From Prorocentrum cordatum (lineage: Eukaryota > Sar > Dinophyceae > Prorocentrales > Prorocentraceae): 64,000 bases of DNA. Position numbers and translations under genes: made by a program. Below the pieces are notes generated by a model that had not been told where the DNA came from, did not search any database, and worked only from the letters and a program-made list of their open reading frames with translations. Where the stretch lies: positions 1 to 64,000 of the forward strand of contig CAUYUJ010004780.1 in the NCBI GenBank assembly GCA_963575745.1, read 5' to 3'. Shown in pieces: positions 54,195 through 64,000 of this stretch (positions within the stretch are counted from its first letter, which is position 1; each line of letters begins with the position of its first letter).

Positions 54195-54530
54195 TCAAAA
54201 CTCACCGAAACTCCCTCCAGGAATGCATCCAGGGCCCCGTCCAGGGCCCCATCGGAGCTCATCGGGAGCTCATCGGGATCTTCCGATTGGGATCCGATGA
54301 GTCTCCGACGAGTTTCCGATGAGGTTTCGATGAGTTTCCGAAGAGTTCACGATGAGTTCCCGATGGGTTTCGATGAGTTTCCGATTAGTTTCCGATGAGT
54401 TTCGATGAGTTTCCGAAGAGTTTCCGAAGAGTTCCCGATGAGTTTCCGATGAGTTTCCGATGAGTTTCGATGAGTTTCCGATGAGTTTCCGATGAGTTTC
54501 GATGAGTTTCCGAAGATCGATCCGATGAGT
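54195..54530 (+). repeat. Motif array 6, longest
   Basis: About 20 degenerate units of GATGAGTTTCC/GATGAGTTCCC, with some GAAGAGTTTCC. Orientation is opposite to arrays 3, 4, 5 and 7. Begins about 20 bp from the outer limit of the open frame at 52785-54173. Confidence 0.85.
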
Positions 54531-54559
54531 AGATAGTCGACGACGGGGGGGGTCGGCGA

Positions 54560-54674
54560 GCCCCCCACCCCTGAGCCCCCCCTCCGCGCGGGGCGGCGGC
54601 GGTCCACGACACCAGCCAACGCCTGCTCGAGCGTCTCGTTCGCGGGCACCAGCGTCGCGCCGTCGTCGGCAGCC

Positions 54675-54766
<92 letters not shown>

Positions 54767-54863
54767 ACTACGACTACCACCCATGGGTGGTCGTCGTAGT
54801 CGTCGTCATCGTTGTCGCCATCGGTGCCGGAACGACGGGGGAGGACGCCGCCGACGACGCCGC

Positions 54864-54897
<34 letters not shown>

Positions 54898-55183
54898 TAG
54901 AGATGGCCTCCGTGGCCGTCTCCTGCGCCGTCTCTGGCGGCGGCGAGGCCGTCTCCTGCGCCGTCTCTGGCTGCGGCGTGGGCGCAGCCGAGCTGGCCGC
55001 GCTGTCCACCGCCGACGCCGCCGCCGTCGTCGGTGGCGTCGGCGGCTCCGCCGACTTCCCCGCACGCGGGGTCGCGGGCGGCGTGGCAACCTCGAAGGGT
55101 GCCATCGCGCGCGCCCCGCGGAAGCGCGCCAACTGGGCGCGCGGAGGAAGGTTGACCTTCCTAGTGGCCTCGAAATAGCCCAA
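54560..55183 (-). pseudogene. Coding-like sequence split by the second hairpin element
   Basis: On the minus strand 55183-54900 reads MLGYFEATRKVNLPPRAQLA, then an Ala/Thr/Pro/Glu-rich stretch (TAQETASPPPETAQETATEA). The (GTC)n and hairpin element then intervene, and coding-like sequence returns in another frame with ADDGATLVPANETLEQALAG and VVDRRRPARRGG to about 54560. Low-complexity composition keeps confidence low. The layout parallels the interrupted gene at 48852-50750. Confidence 0.4.
54727..54816. repeat. Hairpin element centred on CCACCCATGGGTGG, copy 2
   Basis: Same order as copy 1: (GGC)n, (GAC)n, GACTACGACTACCACC, ATGGGTGGTCGTCGTAGTCG, TCGTCATCGTTGTCG. Arms pair over 24 nt with one mismatch. 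The right half is identical to copy 1 for more than 30 bp. Confidence 0.88.
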
Positions 55184-55739
55184 CATGCTCGATCGAGCCA
55201 GAACGCCGATCGCGATCGATCGAGCCAGAACGCCGACGACGACGACGACGCCTCGCGAGTCGTCGTCGTCGTCGTCGTCGTCGGACGATGGTTTCCGACA
55301 CCGCGTGGGGCGTTCGCCCCCGAACATCGAGATTTCGCGCCGCGGCCCCGTGCCCGCGAGCACTGGGGCCCGAGATGGGCCCCCGTAGCGCGTTCAACCT
55401 TGATCGCGCGAGGCGCCTCCGCGCCGTCCGCCCCCGTCCTCCTCCTCCTCCTCCTCCGCCATTTCCTCCTCGCCCGTCCTCCTCCTCAGTAGGGTTCGGG
55501 GCATCTGGGGCAGTGAACAACTACACGGATGGAGGGCGGGTACTTTCAAAATGGCGCTCTCGCCCCGCTCACTGTTTCACTTACTTTTTCATGTTAAGCG
55601 CGGCGCCCGTTTATTTAACGAGCCGCGTCCCTAATTGTCTTAACCCGCGCCGCCTACGGGCAGCGGTGTACCCGACGGCCTCGTGGCAGTGTTCAACACG
55701 CACCACGTGATCGGGCATTATTTGATACGTACGCAGTGC

Positions 55740-55800
55740 AAACTCATCGGACACCATCGGAAACTCATTGGTAGTGCATCGGAAACTCATCGGATTCGAT
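55740..55800 (-). repeat. Motif array 7
   Basis: Four degenerate AACTCATCGGA units on the plus strand, some altered to CACCATCGG or TGCATCGG. Last array before the Copia element. Confidence 0.75.
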
Positions 55801-55879
55801 GGGCAGGCTTAAGGGTCGTTTCACCTGCGGCCCACTAGACTGCTTCAAGACGGCTCAAGATGGCCCAGAGACGGCTCAT

Positions 55880-56165
55880 GATGCAGATATGACTCATAAC
55901 TGCTATTTTAAGAAAAGATATGTGTCATAACTGCTATGTTTGCAGATCTGACTGTTAACTGTTATGTTTTACATATATTTGCCATAACTGCTATTTTTTG
56001 CAGATATGGGTTATAACTGCTATTTTTTTGCAGATATGACTTAGGACTCTTATGAATTTACAGATATGCTCAACATGATATAAAAATGCGCATAACTGCT
56101 ATTTTTTGCATATATGATTCACAACCGGTATGTTTTGCAGATATTTTCTGCAACCGGTATTTTTA
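55880..56165. repeat. TAACTGCTATTTTTTGCAGATATG hairpin array (short units)
   Basis: About nine degenerate units of roughly 30 bp. Each has CTGC, a T-rich loop and GCAG, followed by ATATGA. The last units change to CAACCGGTATTTTTACCGGT, keeping self-complementarity. The array abuts the 5' truncation of the Copia element. Confidence 0.85.
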
Positions 56166-56169
56166 CCGG

Positions 56170-58125
56170 TATCGAACCTCAGGGGACGAGCCAGACGACG
56201 GGAACGACGAGGATCAAGAGGAGGACGACGAGGACGAGGCCGATGCACAGGACATCGCCCGTCAGGAGCTCGAAGCCTTCAGCGCCGAGCTCGAGTCATC
56301 CAACGTGGACATCTCCGAGCTGTTCGAAGGCGACGACTCCGCCAAGGTCGAAGCTGCCGCGGCGGAGCTTGCCGCCATTCCCGAGGCCATGGCCACCATC
56401 AGATCGGCTCGGGAGGCCCTGAAGGGCCGCGGCAGGTCGAACAAGTCCGCGCCGACCCGCCGACCGACCAAGCTGCAGAGCTGGGTCGACCAGCGCAAGA
56501 AGAATTCGACGTGCTGGGACTGCGGCGAGGCCGGGCGCTGGACGGGGGACAGCCAATGCCCCACGCCGGGCGCGCGCAAGTTCGCGCCAAAGGACGGTAA
56601 GCCCAAGGGCGGTGGACGCGGAGGCCGTGGAGGTCGTCCGCAGCGCCAGGCGCACATCACCGAGCGCGACGACCAGGTGGTCCAGTTCGCGGACGAGGAG
56701 ATCGCCCTGCACCCACAGGGCCCCGTGACGCCGCCCCCGAAGGCCTGTGTCTCGGAGCGGCTCATTCATTACCTGCCGAACGTGAACGTCGCGATCGGCA
56801 GCGATAAGCCCCAGGACGAAGGCATCGGCGTGGTCGACACCGCCTGCCTTTTCTGCGTCTCGGGCAAGAAGTGGCACGGCAACTACAAGGGCATCCTCAC
56901 GAGGATGCGCCTCGCCGATCAGATTCTCGAGGAGCCAGAGGACGAGGTCTACAGGTTCGGCAACGGAGGTACCCTACCCAGCAAGCTGCGCGTCACCGCG
57001 CCGCTTGTGCTGTGCGGCCAGGCCGGCCGCATCGTGTTCAGCGTCGTAGACAGCCCCACGCTCGGCCTGCTCATAGGCCGGGACTTCATCCAGCCTTCCA
57101 AGATCGACATTTCGCTCTGGAAGGGCCAGATCCGCATCGGAAGCGCCACCCGGAAGCTCACCACGAGCGCCGCGGGCCACCCCGCGATCAAGCTGCAGCC
57201 AGAGGACTGGCGCGCCATCCGGGATGCCGGAAGGGAGCACAAGTCCGGTGTGAAACGACAGCTGGACAAGACCATGTACATCGAGGTCGAGAAGTCGATC
57301 GATCGCCGCGAGAGGAAGACGAGGACGGGCGACCCGCCGACGGTCAACAGCACTATCCGTCCCAGCGCGCTGATCGACACCATCAACAACCTCGTTACGA
57401 AGAAGGAGCTGAACGTCCCGAGGCGGCTCCAGCCTCGACGACCGAGGGGATCACGGCTGCTTTCGGCCGTCGCCTCAGCCTTGGCTTGCTGTTCTACCGC
57501 AGCACCAGCTCCTAGCCTCACGCTTGCTACGCTGCCGGAGGCTACCTACCCCGCGACGTGCGCTACCGAGCCCCTTCAGGACTGCATCGCCTGCGGCGAG
57601 ACGACCTTCGAGGCCTGCAGTCATCAGGGTTTCTGCTCGGACTGCGTCTTCGGCACGCCCGTGACCCTGAGTTACGACCAGGACGTCATCACCAGCGACT
57701 GCCACGGACCCGAGGTCAACGTCGTGGAGGAGGAGCAGTTACGCGTGAGGACGCTCAAGAAGGGGACGAAGCCGCAGCTGATTGCGGGCAAACGGTCAGC
57801 CTTCGTCACCAGCAAGAGCGGCATCCAGCCGCACAGGATCGGCCAGGCTCTAACATCCGACCTGGCCAAGTCCACGACCCGATCCAGCCCGACGTCCACG
57901 CCGGCCAGCACCGTGCTCTACGAGTGGTGCTGCAACCCGGACAGCAAGCTCAGCGCGACCTGGAGGAAGAAGGGAGGAGCTGCTGTCAGGTGTGGCCTTC
58001 CAAGTCTCGACCTCTCCAAGCAGTTCGTGGTCCAGAAGCTGGAGGGCCGGATCAGGAAGAACCTTGCCTCAGGCAAGAGCGCGCGAGTTCACGCGGCATT
58101 TCCCGCCAGCCGTGGACTTCACTAC
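56170..58125 (+). pseudogene. Copia gag C-terminus and aspartic protease
   Basis: An acidic linker (DEPDDGNDEDQEEDDEDEAD), a helical segment, then a zinc knuckle CWDCGEAGRWTGDSQC in which the usual His is Arg (codon 56536-56538). Protease active site VVDTACLF near 56835, with the later LLIGRDFIQP and GHPAIKLQPEDW segments. The region after 57420 has a Cys cluster (CIACGETTFEACSHQGFCSD). The frame ends naturally at about 58125, where the next frame takes over. Confidence 0.8.
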
Positions 58126-60500
58126 AACGACTCGTCGTCAATATCGACCCCAGCAAGCTGCCCAAGCTCAAGAAGGATCGGGCGAAGTCGCAGCAGATGA
58201 TCGGCCTGTTCCTGCAGTCGATGTCTCGGCTGCGCAAGGAGTTCGGTGCTCAGCTCGCTGTCTCATTGGAGTGGCCGAGGTACTGCGACGGATGGGACCC
58301 CACCAAGAACGCGACCGCCAAGAAGCTGAAGGAGCAGTTTCCGCGCATCGTGGACTTCGATGGCTGCGCGTTCGACCTCAAGACGAAGAAGGGGATCCAC
58401 ATTAAGAAGCCGTGGCGGATCATCACCGACCACTTCGGGTTTGACGACTCGCTCAGGCGCTTCTGCAGCGGGGGACATCCTCACGCGGAAGCCCGCGGTA
58501 AGGACGCCAAGCGCAGCGAGAACTACACGGACAAGCTCGCGAAGGTGCTCGCCGAGCAGCTGCGACGTCCAAACCGACGACCTGTTCGAGAAGCTCACCC
58601 TACATCGACGACCAGAAGGGCAAGCAGAAGGACGGTTCCAGCCGCTGCAGCCGCGCAGGAGCCAGCGCTCACGGCCGCGGAGGAGCGGACACTTCGGTCC
58701 GCAGTCATGCAGCTCCATGTCAACACTGGGCACCCGTCCAACAATTCGCTTGCGAGAGCTATCCGCGTGACCGGCGGATCGCAGAGGTCCATCGAGATGG
58801 CCCTCAACCTCTACTGCGAGGTATGTGCAGCACATCAGCGACCACTACCTCAATTGCCAGGAAGGATCAGACTGGACAGGGACTTCAACGACTCCATCGG
58901 CGTGGACCTTTTTCACCCTGGCCGACTACGCGGGCAACCAGCTGATTTTTCTGAATGTGGTCGACCTGGCCTCAGGTTTTACGATGTGCGGCACAGTCGC
59001 ATCAAGGCACCCGCCAGTTGTTTTCGCTCGACTGCTGCAGATTTGGATCACGCCTTTCGGCGCTCCTCAGCGCGTCATCTTTGACGGAGGAGGTGAGTTC
59101 GAGCGCGAGTTCCCCAAGGAGCTCGAGGACATGGGCTGCCGCTTGATGACGACATCTGCGGCCGCGCCGCAGCAGAATGCTACCGTGGAGCGACGCGGAG
59201 GCCTGTGGAAGGTGCGCGCGAGGAAGCTGATCGACCAATTCAGCATCAGGTTCGACCAGACCGCGGTCGCTCACAAGGTGCAGTGGCTGATCGCCTCCGT
59301 GTGCTGGGCCATGAACAGCCAGGTCAACTCCACGGGCTACTCGCCGTCGCAGTGGGTGCTCGGGCGAGGCCTTCGCCTTCCGTACTGCTTGCTGGACAAT
59401 GCCGGAAGGCTGTCCCTGCACGAGCGTATCGTGTCCGATAAGCCGCTCTCGGAGAGGATCGCCATCATGAAGGCCGCGCAGACCTCCACGCAGCAGCTCA
59501 GGTTCAACCAGTCCCTCTCCAGGGCGCTGCTGGCCCGGTTCCGGGCAGATGGAGCTCAGCACGCCAGCGACGTCTACCAGACAGGCGACCAGGTGTACTA
59601 CTGGAGGGGCAACGGCAAGCCCAAGCGCGAATGGGCTTTGCAGTGGCACGGGCCCGGCATCATCATCGGGTTCGAGGGCACCTCGAACGTCTGGGTCAGC
59701 CACCGCTCCACTACCGTGAAGGTCAACCGTGGACACCTACGCCACGCCGCGGCCACGGAGCTCGCGCCGCGGGGCCAGGTGCTGAACGCGCCGAACAGCA
59801 ACCAGCCGCCAGGCCCACCGCCAGGCGCCCCGCCAGGGACCTCAGGGCCCGCACTTCCTCCGGACTCTGGAGGAGGCGGTGGCGGTGCAGGCGGCGGCCC
59901 TCCGCCGCCCGGCCCAGGCGGAGGAGGAGGACCTGCTGGACCCGCGCCGCCAGACGCAGACGAGGACATGTTCCTCGACCTGACTGGACCGGCGCCGCAG
60001 AAGCGCCCCCGCAGTGAAGGTCAGCCTCCAGCACCACCCGCGCTACCAGCGCCAGCACAGCAGCCAGCCATCGCGCAGCACAACTTCGGCAACATTGAGA
60101 TGTCCGCGGCAAATCAGCGCGCTCATCAGTACCATGAGTGGCTGGCCCGCCGTCAAGGTGACGGTGATTTCACTACCAGTGAAAGAGCCAGCGGCAGTGG
60201 AGGATCGGCCCCACCGCCCTCGGGAGGAGCCGTGCAGCAGCCACCGCTGCCGCCGCCAGCGGAGCCGCAGCCGCCACCTGCGGCCGACGACCCGCCGGCG
60301 CCAGACTCAGGCGGTGCTGCCGCCCCTGCAGCTGCCGCTGCTCCTGCCGCCGAAGAATTTCAACGTCCTGAACCCGCGCCTCAGGGCCCAGTCGACGCCG
60401 ACGAGGATGACAAGCAGTCCGACAGTTCTGGATCGGACATGATTCGGGAGTGGGCTCAGATTGCGGAGGAGCAGGCGCGCCAGGAAACCATGGCTCGCCG
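58126..60500 (+). pseudogene. Copia integrase
   Basis: The zinc-binding HHCC region (LHVNTGHPSNNSLARAI; YCEVCAAHQRP) is in one frame up to about 58900. The catalytic core is in the next frame: NQLIFLNVVDLASG, VIFDGGGEFEREF, and NATVERRGGLWKVRARKL, giving the D-D-E order. A C-terminal SH3-like part (GDQVYYWRGNGKPKREWALQ; HGPGIIIGFEG) follows, then a long Pro/Gly/Ala-rich linker (59800-60400). Confidence 0.82.
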
Positions 60501-60639
60501 CCCACCGGACACCGAGGACCAGCGCGGCACCAAGACGCAGCGCCAAGTTCGACAAGAGAACGCACCAGTGGCACTGCAGCGTGACCGCCAGCAAGAGCTC
60601 GACCCCCGCGAGCGCGCCGCAAAGCGCAAGGAGCTATTG

Positions 60640-62400
60640 AACGACCTGCCTCAGTGCTTCAAGAGGCCGAGGGACACGAACAAGGTCGACCTCTACCTGG
60701 ACAACTACTTCCAGAAGCACGCGGACGAGCTCTACGCTAGTACACGACTCCGTGAAGCACTGCTCACGGGGAACGCCACCGCCAAGGAGCTCAAGTACGA
60801 CGCGTTGAGCGCCACCGAGAAGAAGAACATGGACGCCGCCATGAAGACCGAGTGGTCCAAGTGGACGGAGTTCGGCGCCTACAAGAAGCCCCCGCCCAAG
60901 GAGCTGAAGGAGCTCCTGCGGCGTAACCCTGGCATTCGCCCTGTGGGCACGCGCTGGGTGCTGACCAGCAAGGGCCAGAACGTCATGGAGGCTCGCCTGG
61001 TCGCGCAGGGCTGCCAGGAGGACAAGTCGCAGATCAGGACGGACGCGCCTGCGGGATCCAGGGACGCGCTGTACCTGACCCTCGCTGCCGCAGCCCAGAA
61101 GGGCTGGGATCTCTCGTCCTACGACGCGATGACGGCCTACCTGCAGTCGGGTAACATCGAGAGGCTGCTGCTCCTGCGCGTGCCGGCCAAGAACCCGCCG
61201 CCGGGGACTCAGCCCGGCGAGATCGTCATGGCCACAGGCGCGATCTACGGGGCGCACGACGCCGGGAGGCAGCGGTACCTCTACGCGCAGAAGGTCTTCG
61301 CCGAGCACGGCCTTGTGGAGAGCAAGCTCGAGAAGGGCCTCTACTACTTTTACGACGAAGGTGGGCTCGCCGCTGTGGTCCACTCTCATGTGGGCGACTT
61401 CCTGATCGCCCAGCGCAGCAAATCCACCAAGTGGAAGACTACCATCGCCTCGCTGGGGAAGAAGTTGCACCTCAAGCAAGTCGAAAGGGTCATCAAGTAC
61501 TGCGGACGCACCATCACCAAGCTCGACGACGAGTTCCGCGTGACCCAGGCCACCGCTGCAGCGCAGGTGGACGTTGTCGACCTGAAGGCCACCAAGGGCC
61601 GAGGTGCCGAGGACCGGCTCACCGCCACCGAGGTGACGAGCTACCGCCACACGCTCGGGCAGCTGCTGTGGCTAGCGGTGCAGACCCGGGTAGACATAGC
61701 CTGCCCGGTGAGCTTCGCAGCTCGCCGCGCCAACGTCGCCACCGTGGCCGACGCGAAGACGCTCTACAAGACGGTTGCCTACGCGCGCTCCACCGCGAAC
61801 TTCGCGATCGTGCTCAAGCGCAAGCTCTTCGACCTGGAGACGGCAATCACCGCGTGCTTCAGCGACGCCGCGTTCGCCAACGTGGACGGCGTCAAGAGCC
61901 AGTGGGGCATGGTGATGGGGCTCACCCACCGCCCGCGCGACGTCGTCGGTGGTCGCTACGACCTGTGTCTGCCAGTCGCCTGGCACTCCGGCACGGTCAA
62001 AAGGTCGGTGAAGTCGACCCTCGCCGCCGAGGGCTACGCCACCCTCGAAGGATCGGAGACCAACATTTGGTTCCGACAGCTGCTCACCGAGGCCTACAAC
62101 CCCAAGACGGCGCTCAAGCAGATTGGCGTGCTCGCCGACAAGCGCCCGGGGAAGATCTACAGCGACAGCAAGGGCCTCGTGTCGCACATCCAGTCCGATG
62201 TGGGCCAGTCTACGGACAAGCGGTTCCGCATCGTCGCCTCCATGATCAAGGAGGCCGTGCATCCCAACAGTGCGCTCAAGCTCAGTTGGATCCCGACCTG
62301 GGCCATGGTCGCGGACGCCCTGACGAAGGCCATGGAGGCCGGCGTCCTGCTGTCGTTCTTCGGGGCCCGCAAGCACACCTACGGGGCCCGGCAGCCGCAC
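60640..62400 (+). pseudogene. Copia reverse transcriptase-RNase H, active site altered
   Basis: The RT start is GIRPVGTRWVLTSKGQNVME; the palm has LSSYDAMTAYLQSG, ATGAIYGAHDAGRQRYLY, and the catalytic strand HSHVGDFLIA at 61381-61410, where the expected first Asp of the DD pair is Gly (codon 61393-61395). RNase H shows ACFSDAAFA, KSTLAAEGYATLEGSE, YSDSKGLVSHI and WAMVADALTKAME, a full D-E-D-D set. It sits within a 1413-aa open frame. Confidence 0.88.
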
Positions 62401-63316
62401 GCCGCCATGCTTGCCTCGGTGCTGTTCACCTGCCTCGGCAAGGTCAAGGGACAGCCAACGCCTAAGCCGACGACGCCGGACCTCAGCTACTACCTGTGCC
62501 TGCTGACGTTCGCGCTGTTCTACGGTATGGCCATCGGGTTCGGCATCTTCATGATGCTGTGGACGATCATGAATCAGAACCACGCGATTGCCACCGAGCA
62601 GACCGTCGCCGAGGCCAAGGCCATGGGCGAGCACCCTGGCTGGGACGGCCGCCTACTGGGCCGGCGCCGCAACATACCGACGATCCATGAGGACCGTGAC
62701 TATGACGGCGATGTCATCATGCAGCCCCCTGGAGGCGCAAGCAGTGCGAGTTCAGCGACATCGGCGTCTGGCGTGTCTTTCGGACACCATCCATCGCAGC
62801 CACCAATTCCAGCATTCCCCAGCACTGCAGCAGCCGCCGATGCCGCCAACACCGCCACCTTCCAGTGTATCACCATCACCGTGCACGGCAACATCGACCC
62901 CGGGATCGGGACGATCGAGGTCAGCAAGGGCCTCAAGCAGCTCAGGCAGCTCGGCACCTACATCGCCAAGCATCGTTTCCGTGACGAGCTCATCGAGTGC
63001 GATCAGCGCCAGTGGAGTCCAGTGGCACGGGTCGTCGCCTGCGGTAGAGCCCAGCGACCTGCTTGATTGCATCAGCAAGCGGCACGACTTCGTGGTCGGT
63101 CACAACACGCACAGCGTATACATCACCTGCAAGAGCTGCAAGAAGCACGCGTCTTGGTTGACCCGCTGCTATCGCCACAGCAACCCGGATTTCACGATCT
63201 TCCCGGAGGGCGTGATGCACGACCTCATGGGTCGATGGCGCAAGATCACAAGCCGAGAGCGCGGACGAGGATCAGATCTGACGGACAAGCCGATGAAGCC
63301 CAAGAAGGGCGACTGA
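62400..63316 (+). pseudogene. Post-RNase H extension with a membrane segment
   Basis: After RNase H the frame continues with a strongly hydrophobic stretch: YYLCLLTFALFYGMAIGFGI followed by FMMLWTIM (near 62490-62570). Then comes a Ser/Pro-rich part and a frame change (near 63000) into LLDCISKRHDFVVGHNTHSV, ITCKSCKKHASWLTRC and a basic tail ending at 63316. A transmembrane helix plus a Cys-rich domain at this place is not part of the minimal Copia plan. Function unknown; it may be an acquired ORF. Confidence 0.6.
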
Positions 63317-64000
63317 TCCCTGCTGCTGCCCAGACTGTCGCGGTTTTTCATCGCGACTTTGCTTACGTAAGTCCGCATTGCTGTTTCAGATTTCACACAT
63401 GGTGAAAAGATTTACACGTAACTCCACATTTCAGAAGCTTCAGTTCAGTGCGCACAGTCTTTCTGATGCGATGACGATCACACCCATTCAGATGGCTCTT
63501 TTGAGTTTTGTCGCTTCGCGATCGGACTCTAGCCATGCCTTGTCTTTGATTATAGCGCTGGCGGCACTGAGAGCTGTGAATACCCTGCAGGTCGCGTGTA
63601 GCGCATCCGCTTAAGTGCCCCGACGGGCTGCCTGCGATTGCAAGCCGTGTCGAGCCGTTTGCTCGCCTTCTGCCAGCGCGCCTGGCCTCCGCCTAATGAA
63701 GCTAGCGCCAGGCTTATATGCCCGGCTGCTCACGGCGCATCGTGTGCGCACGCCCGCTGCTATTGAGCACCGTGCAGGAGGAGTGTGATTTCAGAAGACT
63801 CGCTGCTGTTCTCACTCGCTCTCTGCTGTTGCTGCTCAGCGGTCCAGGGTCTCTCTGCCGCCGCCCGTTTTGGCTCTAATAATTTTAGGGCCCTTGGCTG
63901 ATTGAGCTACGATCCGCTCTGCGAGCGTTTCCAAACGATAGATCCGCGATCTTTCCATATCACACTAAGAAGCCCTCCCTCCTCTACCTACCCCCCTGTG
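63317..64000. other. No gene seen; possible 3' end of the Copia element
   Basis: AT-richer unique sequence without recognised repeats or ORFs of interest. A short TTTTGGCTC near 63868 is too little to call a spliced-leader relic. Confidence 0.4.

Larger units (their letters stand above)
56170..63316 (+). mobile_element. Copia (Ty1-like) retrotransposon, 5' truncated and decayed
   Basis: Domain order gag C-terminus, protease, integrase, RT, RNase H is that of Copia. Three frame changes (near 58120, 58900 and 63000) break the polyprotein. The N-terminal part of Gag is missing at the junction with the hairpin array, and no LTR pair can be seen; a 3' LTR, if present, would lie beyond 63317 and has no left partner here. 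Confidence 0.88.

Noticed and set aside
63860-63885. Spliced-leader relic (TTTTGGCTC)
   Set aside because: Only nine bases match the dinoflagellate leader; expected by chance in 64 kb.
55880-64000. LTRs of the Copia element
   Set aside because: No direct repeat found between sequence upstream of 56170 and 63317-64000. The upstream array is a hairpin repeat, not an LTR.

Overview
This window reads as nuclear DNA of a eukaryote with a very repeat-rich genome. A dinoflagellate is the best fit. The grounds are a tyrosine-recombinase (DIRS/Ngaro-type) retroelement carrying a methyltransferase-like ORF, a Copia polyprotein and LINE remnants of the style seen in dinoflagellate assemblies, a U6 snRNA sequence, many GC-rich minisatellites and MITEs, and isolated ORFs with no obvious promoters. 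The species cannot be named from this sequence. Bacteria and organelles are excluded by U6 and the retroelement set.

Layout. 1-7224: minisatellites, at least six copies or fragments of an 8-bp-TSD MITE family (called MITE-A here; TIR TTAGGTCGGGCATGTC), one of them split by a 990-bp nested insertion, then a long (CAT)n satellite. 7225-13891: a complete-looking but mutated split-direct-repeat tyrosine-recombinase retrotransposon on the minus strand (gag, RT-RNase H, tyrosine recombinase, methyltransferase-like), inserted in the (CAT)n satellite. 13892-20600: more satellites, a foldback element with inverted arrays of GGTTCGAACC, and a U6 snRNA copy flanked by a perfect 17-bp direct repeat. 20600-32900: almost only microsatellites and dispersed repeat families, with one frameshifted coiled-coil coding region (30939-31880, minus). 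33100-39836: a decayed LINE on the minus strand, a plus-strand gene with duplicated CxxC-CxxCW motifs, and a LINE endonuclease fragment. 40600-55800: a relatively gene-dense island. Its coding regions include a methyltransferase-fold protein and a transposase-like protein, several are frameshifted, and its intergenic parts carry dispersed arrays of an AACTCATCGGA-type motif and two copies of a hairpin element centred on CCACCCATGGGTGG. 56170-63316: a 5'-truncated, frameshifted Copia element with a damaged RT active site. The last 0.7 kb shows no gene.

How it fits together. Most of the coding capacity belongs to mobile elements. The DIRS-type element gives an unusually complete record of its own integration: the trinucleotide at its circle junction equals the repeat unit of its target satellite. 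The 40.6-55.8 kb island is the least explained part. Repeated motif arrays lie at or just upstream of the 5' ends of three successive coding regions there, so it may be a cluster of undescribed mobile units or one large composite element. This is inference. Repeat identities were aligned by eye, and coordinates of degenerate arrays are approximate.
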